From a virus, in IMG/VR virus record IMGVR_UViG_3300025138_000039, positions 1-62,212 of that record: 62,212 bases of DNA, one strand, 5' to 3'. Numbering within the stretch: the first letter of the stretch is position 1; each line of letters opens with the position of its first letter. Below are positions 41,871 to 50,739 of this stretch, one piece after another. A model generated the notes under the pieces. That model saw only the letters and a list, made by a program, of their open reading frames with translations. It did no database searches and was not told where the DNA came from. The position numbers were made by a program, and so were the translations under genes.

Positions 41871-42356
41871 ATGGGTAAATGGGAAAGACCAGCACAGCCA
41901 CCTGCGCCTTTATTCTTAGGTGAGAAAGAGAAGAACCTCGTAAAGCAGATCAACGATGAGATCATCGAGAGAGTTGTTGGTCAACAAGTCCTGTACTTTC
42001 CCATCGACGTTGACAACACAGAATTCCATCCATTATATGGAGAGGCAATAGAAAAGACCTTTCTGCATCCAATAAGAGTTTATGCTTTGGTTACCTACAA
42101 TGGTGTTGAAACAGCAGACTTAGAAAACATCGCACTCGACAAGTCGACAAAAATTACCGTCAACTTCCACAAGAGAAGATTGACTGAAGATCAAAATCTA
42201 TTTGTCCGAGAGGGTGACTTTGTAAGGTTTGGATCTATCTACTATGAGATAGTCAAGCTAAACGAGCCCAAGCTTCTCTTTGGACAACCAGAGAGCCGGT
42301 TTGAGATATCAGCTGACTGTATAAGAGCAAGAGACGGAGTATTCAATGCAGGATAG
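41871..42356 (+). CDS. Head-tail connector/neck protein candidate
   Basis: 161 residues, 5 nt after the previous gene. N-terminus MGKWERPAQPPAPLFLGEKE, then a beta-rich core (VREGDFVRFGSIYYEIVKL). Small beta proteins between neck and tail terminator often fill the gp14-like connector position. That reading rests on gene order. The last 11 bases overlap the next gene. Confidence 0.55.
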   Translation: MGKWERPAQPPAPLFLGEKEKNLVKQINDEIIERVVGQQVLYFPIDVDNTEFHPLYGEAIEKTFLHPIRVYALVTYNGVETADLENIALDKSTKITVNFHKRRLTEDQNLFVREGDFVRFGSIYYEIVKLNEPKLLFGQPESRFEISADCIRARDGVFNAG

Positions 42357-43152
42357 TCAAGTTCCAGAAGTACCATCAACATTAGAGAATATAGACACTG
42401 CTGTGTTTAGGTTTGTAGATGAGACACTTAATGCCCACGTAAGAACAAATCAGGGCATCGAGAAGGTTAAGGTATTGTGGTTTGGTTCAGAAAGAGCTTA
42501 TCAGATAAAAAACAACAAAGACTTGAGAGATAGTGTTGGCAAGTTAAGGCTTCCAATCATCACAGTCGCACGAACTGGTGTCTCAAAAGATGATGCTTTT
42601 AAAGGCGCAGTTCAATCGGAAGAGCTCGACAATAACAAGATTATGATAAAGAGAGTCATTAAACAAGACAAGACTCAAAACTTTAAGAACGCTGACCGAC
42701 GTAGAGAGACCGGAGACAATACCGGACCAACAACTTCAAAGAAAGTTGTCTACGAAACAATATCAATCCCAAGGCCCGTATATGTGGCTTGCACATTTGA
42801 AGTATTTATCCGAACAGAATATCAACAACAAATGAATCAGATCTTACCTCTCCTTATTTCCGAGAGAAAAAGAAACTTCACCGTTCAAAATGGTGGATAC
42901 AAATATGAAGCGTTTATCGACTCAGACTTTGGTACATCAAGCTCCGGTAACCTTGGAGAAGAAGAAAGAATATTCACAGCGAAAGCGACCATCAAGATCC
43001 TCGGCTACCTAACGGGCAATGACCATAATGACGACGAACCTTTCATTCAGAGAAAGGAGTCGGTAGTTGAGGTCAAGATCTCAAGAGAGCGTGTGATTGT
43101 TGGAGATAGTAAACCTTGGGATAAGTCGGGTGAGAAATTTAGAGATTTATGA
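42346..43152 (+). CDS. Tail terminator / sheath stabiliser (T4 gp15-like)
   Basis: 268 residues, near T4 gp15 (272). Shared layout: a PIITVARTGVS strand early (gp15 PITYASKEHF), then a long central motif (ACTFEVFIRTEYQQQMNQIL, then PLLIS) that parallels gp15's LSIFTRYEDDMFQIVEQILP and ends with charged C-terminal strands. gp15 forms the hexameric ring that caps the tube and sheath and joins tail to head. It is the last gene before the sheath, which fits. Overlaps the previous gene by 11 bases. Confidence 0.7.
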   Translation: MQDSQVPEVPSTLENIDTAVFRFVDETLNAHVRTNQGIEKVKVLWFGSERAYQIKNNKDLRDSVGKLRLPIITVARTGVSKDDAFKGAVQSEELDNNKIMIKRVIKQDKTQNFKNADRRRETGDNTGPTTSKKVVYETISIPRPVYVACTFEVFIRTEYQQQMNQILPLLISERKRNFTVQNGGYKYEAFIDSDFGTSSSGNLGEEERIFTAKATIKILGYLTGNDHNDDEPFIQRKESVVEVKISRERVIVGDSKPWDKSGEKFRDL

Positions 43153-43170
43153 CTTTGGGCTTTTATTTAA

Positions 43171-43177
43171 CTATTTA
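43171..43177 (+). promoter_or_regulatory. CTATTTA box, candidate late promoter
   Basis: Lies 40 nt before the sheath ATG at 43211 in a 58-nt gap. Confidence 0.5.
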
Positions 43178-43210
43178 CTAGGAAAATAATATTTTATTAG
43201 GAGTAAATTA

Positions 43211-46200
43211 ATGCCTACCAAGTTTGACTTTGCGTCTCCCGGAATTGAGCTGAGAGAGATCGACCAATCACAAGTAACCCTAGTACCTGAGGAAGATGGA
43301 TTGCTTCTCATCGGTAGATCTAGAAAAGGGCCCTCAATGAAACCTGTTAAGGTTAACAGTTTGGAAAACTTTATCGAAGTTTTTGGAAGACCAATGGATG
43401 GGGTTAAGAGCCAAGATCCATGGCGAGAAGGTAATACTGGCGCTCCTTCATATGCTGGCTATGCTGCTCAAGCCTATTTGGCTGCTGGAGTTGGCCCTGT
43501 TAAATTCCTTCGCTTAGCTGGAATTAAAGAAGCTGGTGCATCTTATGAAGCTGGTTGGAGTGTTCCTCAGGATAACCTTGGAGGCGCAATCACTACCGTT
43601 GGCGCAGTTCAATCTGCCGTTGGAATCTTTGTCGCATCTAACACAAACCCTGCTACTCAAGCTGCTTCTGTGACGGTAACTATTGACGACACCGGTCGAT
43701 CAACAACCGTTGATGGAGACACTTTAACTATTGAAAATGCTTCTGGTGTTGGGATTGTATTTACTTTCAAAACAACCGTAGTAGCCGCTACTGATATAGG
43801 ACCTGTTCCGACTATTTGTGGAACTAGAGCACAAATGGCAACTGCGATGGTTGCTGTTATCAATAATCATGCGGACTTCGAAGCAGTGCAAGCAGATCCT
43901 GCAGATGATTTCTTCATCATAACACAAGCAGTTTCCGGCCCCACTGGTAACACTCGAACTATATCGTATAGCAGAACATTGCTCTTCACAGTTGCCTCTG
44001 GAGTCATAACGTTTACAGGCGGTCTTCCAACGACAGCTGCATTAAGCGGAACACTTGCTGCAGTTCTTTACATGAGCGCAAGTAACATCACATTATCTGG
44101 TAATGGACGTTTTGGAACAGCCATCACTAAAGATGGAGCAACCGCTATTGTTAAAGGGACAAGTGGTTGGACCGCTCATGTATCTGGTGGCGTTAACGCT
44201 GAACAAGAATATACCTTTAACTTCGACTCAGCATCACCAAACTTTATCAGAAATGTTTTTAACACAGATGCTACAGAGTTCGCAGATGGAACAGGTACTA
44301 ATGCTTTGAACTACTTCTTAGGCGAGACCTTTGAACATGCAGTTAATAGACTAGATGCTAGCAATGACCTCATTGCTTTCACAGCAGCGATTCGTTCTGG
44401 ATCAAATGGTGAATTCACTGATTGGCAATCCGAAGCCACAGCAGCAAAGTCTGGTTGGTTTATCGGTGCGAAGCCTGCACAAAAGAAATTGTTTAGATTG
44501 GTAGCTTTAGAAGAAGGCTCAGACTTTCACAAGAATCACGTCGTGAGAATCAAAGATATTCGTCGCGGTACTGCTCTTAGTCCAAATGCTACATTCTCTT
44601 TGGAGATCGCTGGTGTTGGAATGAAGGCTTCTCAATACATTGAAAAGTTTGTAAACTTAACTTTAAATCCTGCTGATGCGAATTATATCGAAAAGAAAAT
44701 TGGGAACATCAATCAAGAATGGAATGGCAAAAAAGTTATTACCACGGGTACATACACTAACAATTCTAACTTAGTCAGAGTTGAAATGCCTACAGCTACA
44801 GCGACAATCGGAGCTGACTTTCCAGTTGGATTCGTTGGACCAAGAACTTATCTTGGCGATGTTGCAATTACACAACTCAATGCTGCTAGATCTGAAGATT
44901 GGATCTTCGGTAAAAATACCTTACCAGACGGTCAGTCTAATAAACTAATTGACGAACTCAAAGTTGGCGATACAGTAACTGTTTCTTATCCGAAATATGG
45001 GTTGTCAACAGTAGGTACGAATATAAGAAACGGAGACTATGGTTCTACTGCATTACTTGGACTCTCTTACGCTGCTCAAAAAGGCGACGAGAACTTCGGA
45101 GACCTAGGTCAATTAAGAGCAGACTCTCTATTTCAGCCACACTTAGCAGAAGGTGATGCACTGTCTGAAGCATCATACACGTTCACTTTGGACGAAGTTA
45201 AGAAGCTTGGCGGCAAGTATTTCTTCGAATCTGGTTCAACCCCAGTAATAACACTTGCTACACTTATTGACACAGATGGTGTTAAGCAATTTGTCGCACC
45301 ATTCTTCGGTGGATTTGACGGACTTAACATTAAGTTGCAAAACCCATTCAACAAAGTTGAGTTGGATGCAAGCGGATACGCTCAATACTCAATGGAATCT
45401 GCGCTTAACATGGTAGCAGATAGAGACGTTATTCGTTATGACTTGATCTCTATACCGGGTGTTACAAACCGTTCAGTAAATCAAGACTTGATTTCACAAA
45501 CTGAGGCTCGTGGTGATGCATTAGCAATTATCGATGTTGAAGGTATTTTTTCACCTGCAGTTGATAATGGTCTTACTACAGATACTCCTCAAACCATCAG
45601 TGGTATTGTCGGTGAAATAAATGCTGCCGGATTAGATAGTTCTTATGCTGCGACTTATTATCCAAATGTCCGATTGTCTGATACTTTAAATGGAAATGGA
45701 ACTATTATCGTAGCTCCACCATCAGTAGCTGCTCTTGGAGCGATTGCGAAATCAGAAGCTGACTCTCAGCCATGGTTTGCGCCTGCTGGATTCCAAAGAG
45801 GTGGACTAAACCCTCTTGGTGGATCTGGAGGTCCTGCAGTACTAGGAACAATCGAACACTTAACTAAAGCTGATCGCGATAGCTTATACGAAGTAAACAT
45901 CAATCCAATCGCACGTTTCCCTGCAACAGGTGACACCGTGATCTTTGGACAAAAAACTCTTCAACAATCAGCATCTGCATTAGATAGAATCAACGTTCGT
46001 CGTTTGATGAACTATCTGAAGAAAGAAATCGGAGATATTGCTGATACTATCTTGTTTGATCAAAACGTCCAAGCAACTTGGAATCGTTTTAAGGCTCAAG
46101 CAGACATCGTTCTCTCCGGAGTTAAGGCTGAATTTGGTGTTACTGAATACAAGCTTGTTCTTGATGAGACCACCACAACCCCAGATCTTCAAGATCGAAA

Positions 46201-46294
46201 CATTTTGTACGCAAAGGTTTTCGTTAAGCCTGCCCGTGCGATCGAGTTTATCGCTGTTGACTTTGTTATCACTCAAAGTGGCGTAGAATTTTAA
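43211..46294 (+). CDS. Contractile tail sheath protein (T4 gp18-like), enlarged
   Basis: 1027 residues; SD TAGGAG precedes the ATG. The N-terminus FASPGIELREIDQS, then GLLLIGRSRKGP, and the C-terminal domain (RDVIRYDLISIPGV; the NVRRLMNYLKKEI and ATWNRFK... region; YAKVFVKPARAIEFIAVDF) are diagnostic of phage sheaths. It is far longer than T4 gp18 (659). Extra sequence around residues 130-320 (AVQSAVGIFVASNTNPATQ, VTIDDTGRSTTVDGDTLT) looks like inserted beta domains facing outward. Contraction drives the tube through the host envelope. Confidence 0.93.
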   Translation: MPTKFDFASPGIELREIDQSQVTLVPEEDGLLLIGRSRKGPSMKPVKVNSLENFIEVFGRPMDGVKSQDPWREGNTGAPSYAGYAAQAYLAAGVGPVKFLRLAGIKEAGASYEAGWSVPQDNLGGAITTVGAVQSAVGIFVASNTNPATQAASVTVTIDDTGRSTTVDGDTLTIENASGVGIVFTFKTTVVAATDIGPVPTICGTRAQMATAMVAVINNHADFEAVQADPADDFFIITQAVSGPTGNTRTISYSRTLLFTVASGVITFTGGLPTTAALSGTLAAVLYMSASNITLSGNGRFGTAITKDGATAIVKGTSGWTAHVSGGVNAEQEYTFNFDSASPNFIRNVFNTDATEFADGTGTNALNYFLGETFEHAVNRLDASNDLIAFTAAIRSGSNGEFTDWQSEATAAKSGWFIGAKPAQKKLFRLVALEEGSDFHKNHVVRIKDIRRGTALSPNATFSLEIAGVGMKASQYIEKFVNLTLNPADANYIEKKIGNINQEWNGKKVITTGTYTNNSNLVRVEMPTATATIGADFPVGFVGPRTYLGDVAITQLNAARSEDWIFGKNTLPDGQSNKLIDELKVGDTVTVSYPKYGLSTVGTNIRNGDYGSTALLGLSYAAQKGDENFGDLGQLRADSLFQPHLAEGDALSEASYTFTLDEVKKLGGKYFFESGSTPVITLATLIDTDGVKQFVAPFFGGFDGLNIKLQNPFNKVELDASGYAQYSMESALNMVADRDVIRYDLISIPGVTNRSVNQDLISQTEARGDALAIIDVEGIFSPAVDNGLTTDTPQTISGIVGEINAAGLDSSYAATYYPNVRLSDTLNGNGTIIVAPPSVAALGAIAKSEADSQPWFAPAGFQRGGLNPLGGSGGPAVLGTIEHLTKADRDSLYEVNINPIARFPATGDTVIFGQKTLQQSASALDRINVRRLMNYLKKEIGDIADTILFDQNVQATWNRFKAQADIVLSGVKAEFGVTEYKLVLDETTTTPDLQDRNILYAKVFVKPARAIEFIAVDFVITQSGVEF

Positions 46295-46330
46295 TCAACA
46301 CTAATTATTAATAAATAGGAGAATTACATT

Positions 46331-46891
46331 ATGTCATTTTGGACAGAAGCATCGATAGAGCCTAAAAGAAATTTTAGATTTAAAGTGGAGATCACTGGTT
46401 TTGGGGACAACTCTGTTATCTGGTGGGCGAAGAACTTCAAGACCCCATCTTACGATATCGCGGAAGCAACTCACGACTTCATGGACAACAAGTATTACTT
46501 TCCTGGTCGCTTGACTTGGACTGATTGCAGCATGTCTCTAGTGGACCCAGTTTCACCAAATGCAGCTCAATTAACCAATGATATCGTCTTAAAGGCCGGT
46601 TTCAAAATTAAGACCGCTAACGATCTTAATGTAGCTGGAGCATTGACTACAATGTCCAAAAAGAATTCTGTAAATGTTGCTACCAAATCCGTTATCGTTA
46701 CAATTTTAAATTCAGAAGGTAACATGATTGAAGAATGGACCTTGCAGAATGCTTGGTTGAAAGGAGTTTCGTTTTCTGACTTATCTTATGACAACGATGA
46801 CTTGAGAACAATCGACATGACTTGGCGATATGACTGGGCTGAATGTGCTCACGGCGACGGAAGCGCTTCACAATTCACGACTAACAACTAA
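46331..46891 (+). CDS. Tail tube protein A (T4 gp19-like)
   Basis: 186 residues; SD AGGAGA precedes the ATG. MSFWTEASIEPKRNFRFKVE followed by a beta-barrel pattern (YYFPGRLTWTDCSMSLVDPV, NMIEEWTLQNAWLKGVSFSD, DDLRTIDMTWRYDWAE) is the T4-type tube fold that stacks hexameric rings inside the sheath. It is directly after the sheath gene, as in T4. A second, shorter homologue follows. Confidence 0.9.
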   Translation: MSFWTEASIEPKRNFRFKVEITGFGDNSVIWWAKNFKTPSYDIAEATHDFMDNKYYFPGRLTWTDCSMSLVDPVSPNAAQLTNDIVLKAGFKIKTANDLNVAGALTTMSKKNSVNVATKSVIVTILNSEGNMIEEWTLQNAWLKGVSFSDLSYDNDDLRTIDMTWRYDWAECAHGDGSASQFTTNN

Positions 46892-46903
46892 TAGAGGCTA
46901 TAC

Positions 46904-47389
46904 ATGACCTTTTGGACGGAAGCAAGTCTTGAACCTAAAAGAAACTTTAGATTTAAATTGTTAGATGGCGATCAGACAACTTGGTGGTGGGCTAAGTCGG
47001 TTGATAAGCCATCTTTCGAGATTTCTAACAGTGAATATCAACTTATCAATCACAAATTCAAATATCCCGGTATTGCTACATGGAAACCCATCTCATTAAT
47101 TGTAGCAGACGTAGGAGATATTATCAACCTACTAGTGGACGAGTTGAGAGAATTAGGATATGTAGACCCTAGTAGCGAGGATCCCATGGAAGGCTTGGCA
47201 AAAGCTAACAAAGGATTCATTGAAGGACTCTCAATTCAACAATTGGATGCCGATGGAGAACCAGTTGAATCATGGACAGTCAAAGGAGCTTTCATGACTT
47301 CGCTGTCTTTCTCGAGACTTGACTATGGAAGTGATGACATAACAGAAATAACAATAGAAGTGGCCTACGACTACGCCACTTTTGAATAA
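46904..47389 (+). CDS. Tail tube paralogue B (T4 gp19-like)
   Basis: 161 residues, 12 nt after paralogue A. It begins MTFWTEASLEPKRNFRFKLL and keeps the core pattern (FKYPGIATWKPISLIVADVG, PVESWTVKGAFMTSLSFSRL, DDITEITIEVAYDYATFE). It lacks ~25 residues of the C-terminal part of A. Two tube-like proteins suggest a specialised ring, for example at the baseplate or terminator end, or a mixed tube. Confidence 0.85.
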   Translation: MTFWTEASLEPKRNFRFKLLDGDQTTWWWAKSVDKPSFEISNSEYQLINHKFKYPGIATWKPISLIVADVGDIINLLVDELRELGYVDPSSEDPMEGLAKANKGFIEGLSIQQLDADGEPVESWTVKGAFMTSLSFSRLDYGSDDITEITIEVAYDYATFE

Positions 47390-47400
47390 TTGGAGGTATA

Positions 47401-48234
47401 ATGGGAAGAAATTCCAACCGTCTGGGATCAGACAATAAACCAGAGCACTCAGATGCTTCACCAATGAGTCCATTAAATTTTGTGGCTCCAACGGAGGTCG
47501 TTGACCTTCCATCAAAAGGTCAGGGATATCCAGAAGACCATCCTCTAAACGGGATTGACTTTGTTGAGATTAAATTCATGACCGCAAAAGATGAAGACAC
47601 GCTTTCAAACCAATCTCTTATAAGAAAAGGGATCGCACTAGAGAGAGTACTTCAAAACATCATTGTAGACACCGAGATTGACCCTCTAAGTCTTCTTGTG
47701 TGTGATCGCAACGCAATACTCATCAAAGCTCGTGCGACGGCTTACGGGGCGAATTACGACGCCATAGTTAACTGTCCCAAGTGCGCAACCAAGAACATGA
47801 TGACGTTTGATCTGATGTCGCCAAAGATCGAAGGTGGTCTTGACGAAGAAGGAATGAACATTGTTCAGTACTTTGGAAATGGACTATACCAAACAAAGAT
47901 GCCGGGCACAAAGTTCACGGTTAAGTTTAGGCTCGCAAATGGCGAAGACGAAAATAGAATCATGGAAATGGCCATTCAAGGTAAAACAGTTGAATATGGC
48001 GCAGTGGAACAATACAAGAAGATGATCAAGTCAGTTGAGAACTTCATAGAAGAAGAAGTGATCCACTCTTACGTTGACAACATGATCGTATCCGATGCTA
48101 CACATTTTAAGAAATGCTTGAGAAGTTGTACTACAAGCGTCAGAATCGCACAGACTCTTACTTGCAAGAGTTGCTCTAACGAGCAGGAGGTCGACGTTCC
48201 TTTTGGAACGGACTTTTTTTGGCCTAACATCTAA
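47401..48234 (+). CDS. Baseplate hub/tail-assembly protein (T4 gp26-like family) with zinc ribbon
   Basis: 277 residues; SD TGGAGG precedes the ATG. VVDLPSKGQGYPEDHPLNG followed by VEIKFMTAKDEDTLSNQSLI is the start I know from T4 baseplate-family proteins (gp26-like). Two CxxC pairs, CPKC near residue 125 and CKSC near 257, form a probable zinc ribbon. It precedes the tape measure gene, the place of tail-assembly chaperones in other tailed phages. Its 3' end has a T7 run at 48214-48220 and overlaps the next frame, so some ribosomes may shift. Confidence 0.7.
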   Translation: MGRNSNRLGSDNKPEHSDASPMSPLNFVAPTEVVDLPSKGQGYPEDHPLNGIDFVEIKFMTAKDEDTLSNQSLIRKGIALERVLQNIIVDTEIDPLSLLVCDRNAILIKARATAYGANYDAIVNCPKCATKNMMTFDLMSPKIEGGLDEEGMNIVQYFGNGLYQTKMPGTKFTVKFRLANGEDENRIMEMAIQGKTVEYGAVEQYKKMIKSVENFIEEEVIHSYVDNMIVSDATHFKKCLRSCTTSVRIAQTLTCKSCSNEQEVDVPFGTDFFWPNI

Positions 48235-48238
48235 GTTC

Positions 48239-48406
48239 ATGGAAGGAGTCTATGAACAGTTCTTCATTTTGAAACACTTTGGAGGCTGGTCATTGACCGA
48301 AGCATACAATCTTCCAATCGGTTTGAGGAGTTGGTTTGTTGAAAGAATGAAAAAACAGTTCGAAGAAGAAGCCAAGGAAATAAAGAAAGCCCAAAAGAGA
48401 CGGTAA
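48239..48406 (+). CDS. Small tail-assembly protein, possibly made by frameshift
   Basis: 55 residues from the ATG at 48239: MEGVYEQFFILKHFGGWSLT, ending in a charged helix (EEEAKEIKKAQKRR). The ATG has no SD within 15 nt. The frame is open upstream through the end of the previous gene (TTG at 48203), reachable by a +1 or -2 slip on the T7 run at 48214-48220. A gene pair of this form just before the tape measure gene is the G/GT-type chaperone arrangement known in many tailed phages. Its stop codon lies in the loop of the terminator that follows. Confidence 0.6.
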   Translation: MEGVYEQFFILKHFGGWSLTEAYNLPIGLRSWFVERMKKQFEEEAKEIKKAQKRR

Positions 48407-48427
48407 CGTCCTTTGGGTTTTTGTTTT
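48390..48427 (+). terminator. Rho-independent terminator overlapping a stop codon
   Basis: Stem CCCAAA(A)G..GACG / CGTC.CTTTGGG with loop GTAA, then TTTTTGTTTTT. The loop TAA is the stop codon of the preceding small gene. Confidence 0.75.
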
Positions 48428-48461
48428 TCGAAGCTAATTAGGGAATAACGAGGGACAACAC

Positions 48462-50729
48462 ATGGCGACATACACAAAAGAACAGCTGATGGCGATTATC
48501 AAAGGAATTTCCGATGATAAAGATCTCACCAAAGAAGCCAAAAAAGCATGGGGTTCCAAAGGCGGGGCATCGTCAGGTATCGATACTGAGGCGAGTGAGA
48601 TGGCGCTTGAACTAGAAAAGTCTAGAGCCAAACTTCTAATGCAGTCCGCCAAAGCAATGCAGGACCATACTGCTGCTAGAGAGCAAGAAGCAAAGATGAT
48701 AAATGCTGAGTTGTTATTGTTGGCTCAAAAACAGGGCTTGGAGGAAGTAACCGAGGCCAACCAGAAGTCAGCATTGCATAACCTCAAAGAAGCAATAAAG
48801 GCAGGGGAAGAGATTGGTTCTCTGACTGGTCGGTTCGGTGCTGATTTTGATACTCTAATCGAAAAATATAACGAAGTCTCCTTGGAGCAAGCAAGGATTA
48901 ATGATTTATCAGAAGAACACAAGAGGAGTGTATCAGATCTTGTTGATGGTATGGGCAGCCTTGTTGGCCTTACCGACAAGTTTAGCAACAGCTTTGTAGG
49001 AAAAATGGAAAGCACTTTTAGATTGTTTCAAGACACCTCGGCTGATGGACTTGCTGCATTGGATGATTTTAAAGCTAAATTCAAGACAATGTTTTCACTA
49101 CAAAATATCGCAATGAACATCGGAAGCAAAATCTTCTCCGAATCAATGAAAGTTTTAAACGCATTTGACGCTGGTCTTGCGACATTAGCAGCAAAAACTG
49201 GAACTGTCGGTAAATTTAACGATGTACTCTACGACACACAGAGAGCAGGAAACCTGCTTGGCGTTTCGATGGATGGTGCAGCAAATGCGATCATTGCCTT
49301 AAATGCGGGGACATCTCAATTCGCCAAGCTATCAAAGCAGACTCAGACAGACTTAGCAATTTCCACTTCACAAATGGAAAAACTTGGAGTTAGTGCCTCA
49401 GATACAGCAGAGTTCATGGAGAACGCATTTAAAATAATGGGCATGGGTGCGACTGAAGCAATCGAAACTCAAACAGAACTAGCAATGGCTGGTGTTCAAC
49501 TGGGTATTGGTGCAGATAAGATCGTTAAAGACTTCAACGCAGCATCAAAGACGCTTGCTGTATATGGAAAGGGTTCGATCAAAGTATTCAAAGGCTTGGC
49601 TGCTCAAGCTAAGGCTGCAGGGGTTGAAGTTGGAACTTTGCTCGGGATCGTTCAAAAGTTTGACACATTCTCCGGAGCTGCAGAAGGCGCAGCACACTTC
49701 AACGCACTACTTGGTACTCAATTGTCTACAACTCAAATGTTGATGATGACGGAAGATGAGAGAATGAAGACTCTTGTGCAACAAGTTCAAGCACAAGGTA
49801 TAGCATTTGGAGAAATGGACAGGTTCACTCAAAAATCAATTGCTGCCGCAGCAGGTATCACAGATATGAACGAGGCAAATAGGATCTTTTCAATGAGCCT
49901 TGCTGACTATGAAGCAAATGCTGCCGAGATGGAAAACAACGCTGCAGCACAACAAAAATTTGACGATGCAGTTCAGGGAACCGTCAAGACAATGGATAAG
50001 TTCCAGAATCTCGCAACAGAATTAATCATAATGGTCCAACCTGCCCTAGAGAAACTTGGGGAGATCGCCGATTATCTAACGGACGCATTCCAAAATATGA
50101 GCAAAGAAACAAAAGAAGCTCTTGGGACCGCAGCGTTGGCTATCTCTGGTATCTTGGTGATTGCGCCACTCTTCGCAGTCGGTGGAGGTTTGATGGCTGG
50201 TCTAGCAGCAATTGGCCCAGCCATCGCAGGTATTGGAGCAGGAATTGCTACTGCGACTGCCGCAGTGACTGCTGTTGCTGCAACTGGAATTGGCGCTGGC
50301 GTCTTGGGTGCTCTTGTATTAGCTGGTGGTGGAATCGCAATGACCTTAGCTAGCATGGCGGATAGCAAGGCAAAAATGGCGGAATCAAATGCGAAAATGG
50401 TCAGTGAAGGCTCCGATACAATCAAAGCAATGGCTGATATTGGAAATGCGGACTTCTCAGGAATCGCAACGAAGTTTAGAGGAGCTATGCAGGAACTGAC
50501 CAAAATGGGTTCGGACGTAAAAGTTACGTCAACATTGCAAAACCTTGCACTGATTGGTTCCAATACTGCTTTCGACATGACTGGTGCGAAAATTGCGGCA
50601 TCAAGCACGAACGTAACGGCAAATGTGTCCAACGTATTCGATGGAATGAAATTGACTTTGGAAGCCGGTGGGCAACAGTTCGAGGCCTATATTAAAGATG
50701 TTGCTGCAAACACATCGATGTCAGTTTAA
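48462..50729 (+). CDS. Tail tape measure protein
   Basis: 755 residues. A charged helical N-terminus and long Ala/Lys/Gln helices (YDTQRAGNLLGVSMDGAANA region with the fold seen in tape measures). A strongly hydrophobic segment follows at ~545-625 (LGTAALAISGILVIAPLFAV, GGGLMAGLAAIGPAIAGIGA, then more) typical of tape measures that enter the host membrane. Length governs tail length; by the usual ~0.15 nm per residue this predicts a tail of roughly 110 nm. It follows the putative assembly chaperones and precedes baseplate genes. No lysozyme domain is seen. Confidence 0.85.
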   Translation: MATYTKEQLMAIIKGISDDKDLTKEAKKAWGSKGGASSGIDTEASEMALELEKSRAKLLMQSAKAMQDHTAAREQEAKMINAELLLLAQKQGLEEVTEANQKSALHNLKEAIKAGEEIGSLTGRFGADFDTLIEKYNEVSLEQARINDLSEEHKRSVSDLVDGMGSLVGLTDKFSNSFVGKMESTFRLFQDTSADGLAALDDFKAKFKTMFSLQNIAMNIGSKIFSESMKVLNAFDAGLATLAAKTGTVGKFNDVLYDTQRAGNLLGVSMDGAANAIIALNAGTSQFAKLSKQTQTDLAISTSQMEKLGVSASDTAEFMENAFKIMGMGATEAIETQTELAMAGVQLGIGADKIVKDFNAASKTLAVYGKGSIKVFKGLAAQAKAAGVEVGTLLGIVQKFDTFSGAAEGAAHFNALLGTQLSTTQMLMMTEDERMKTLVQQVQAQGIAFGEMDRFTQKSIAAAAGITDMNEANRIFSMSLADYEANAAEMENNAAAQQKFDDAVQGTVKTMDKFQNLATELIIMVQPALEKLGEIADYLTDAFQNMSKETKEALGTAALAISGILVIAPLFAVGGGLMAGLAAIGPAIAGIGAGIATATAAVTAVAATGIGAGVLGALVLAGGGIAMTLASMADSKAKMAESNAKMVSEGSDTIKAMADIGNADFSGIATKFRGAMQELTKMGSDVKVTSTLQNLALIGSNTAFDMTGAKIAASSTNVTANVSNVFDGMKLTLEAGGQQFEAYIKDVAANTSMSV

Positions 50730-50739
50730 GGAGAATTAA

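Noticed and set aside
46300-46325. TAATAAATAG before the tube gene as a T4-type TATAAATA late promoter
   Set aside because: One isolated near-match in an AT-rich gap; the recurrent box in this genome is CTATTTA.
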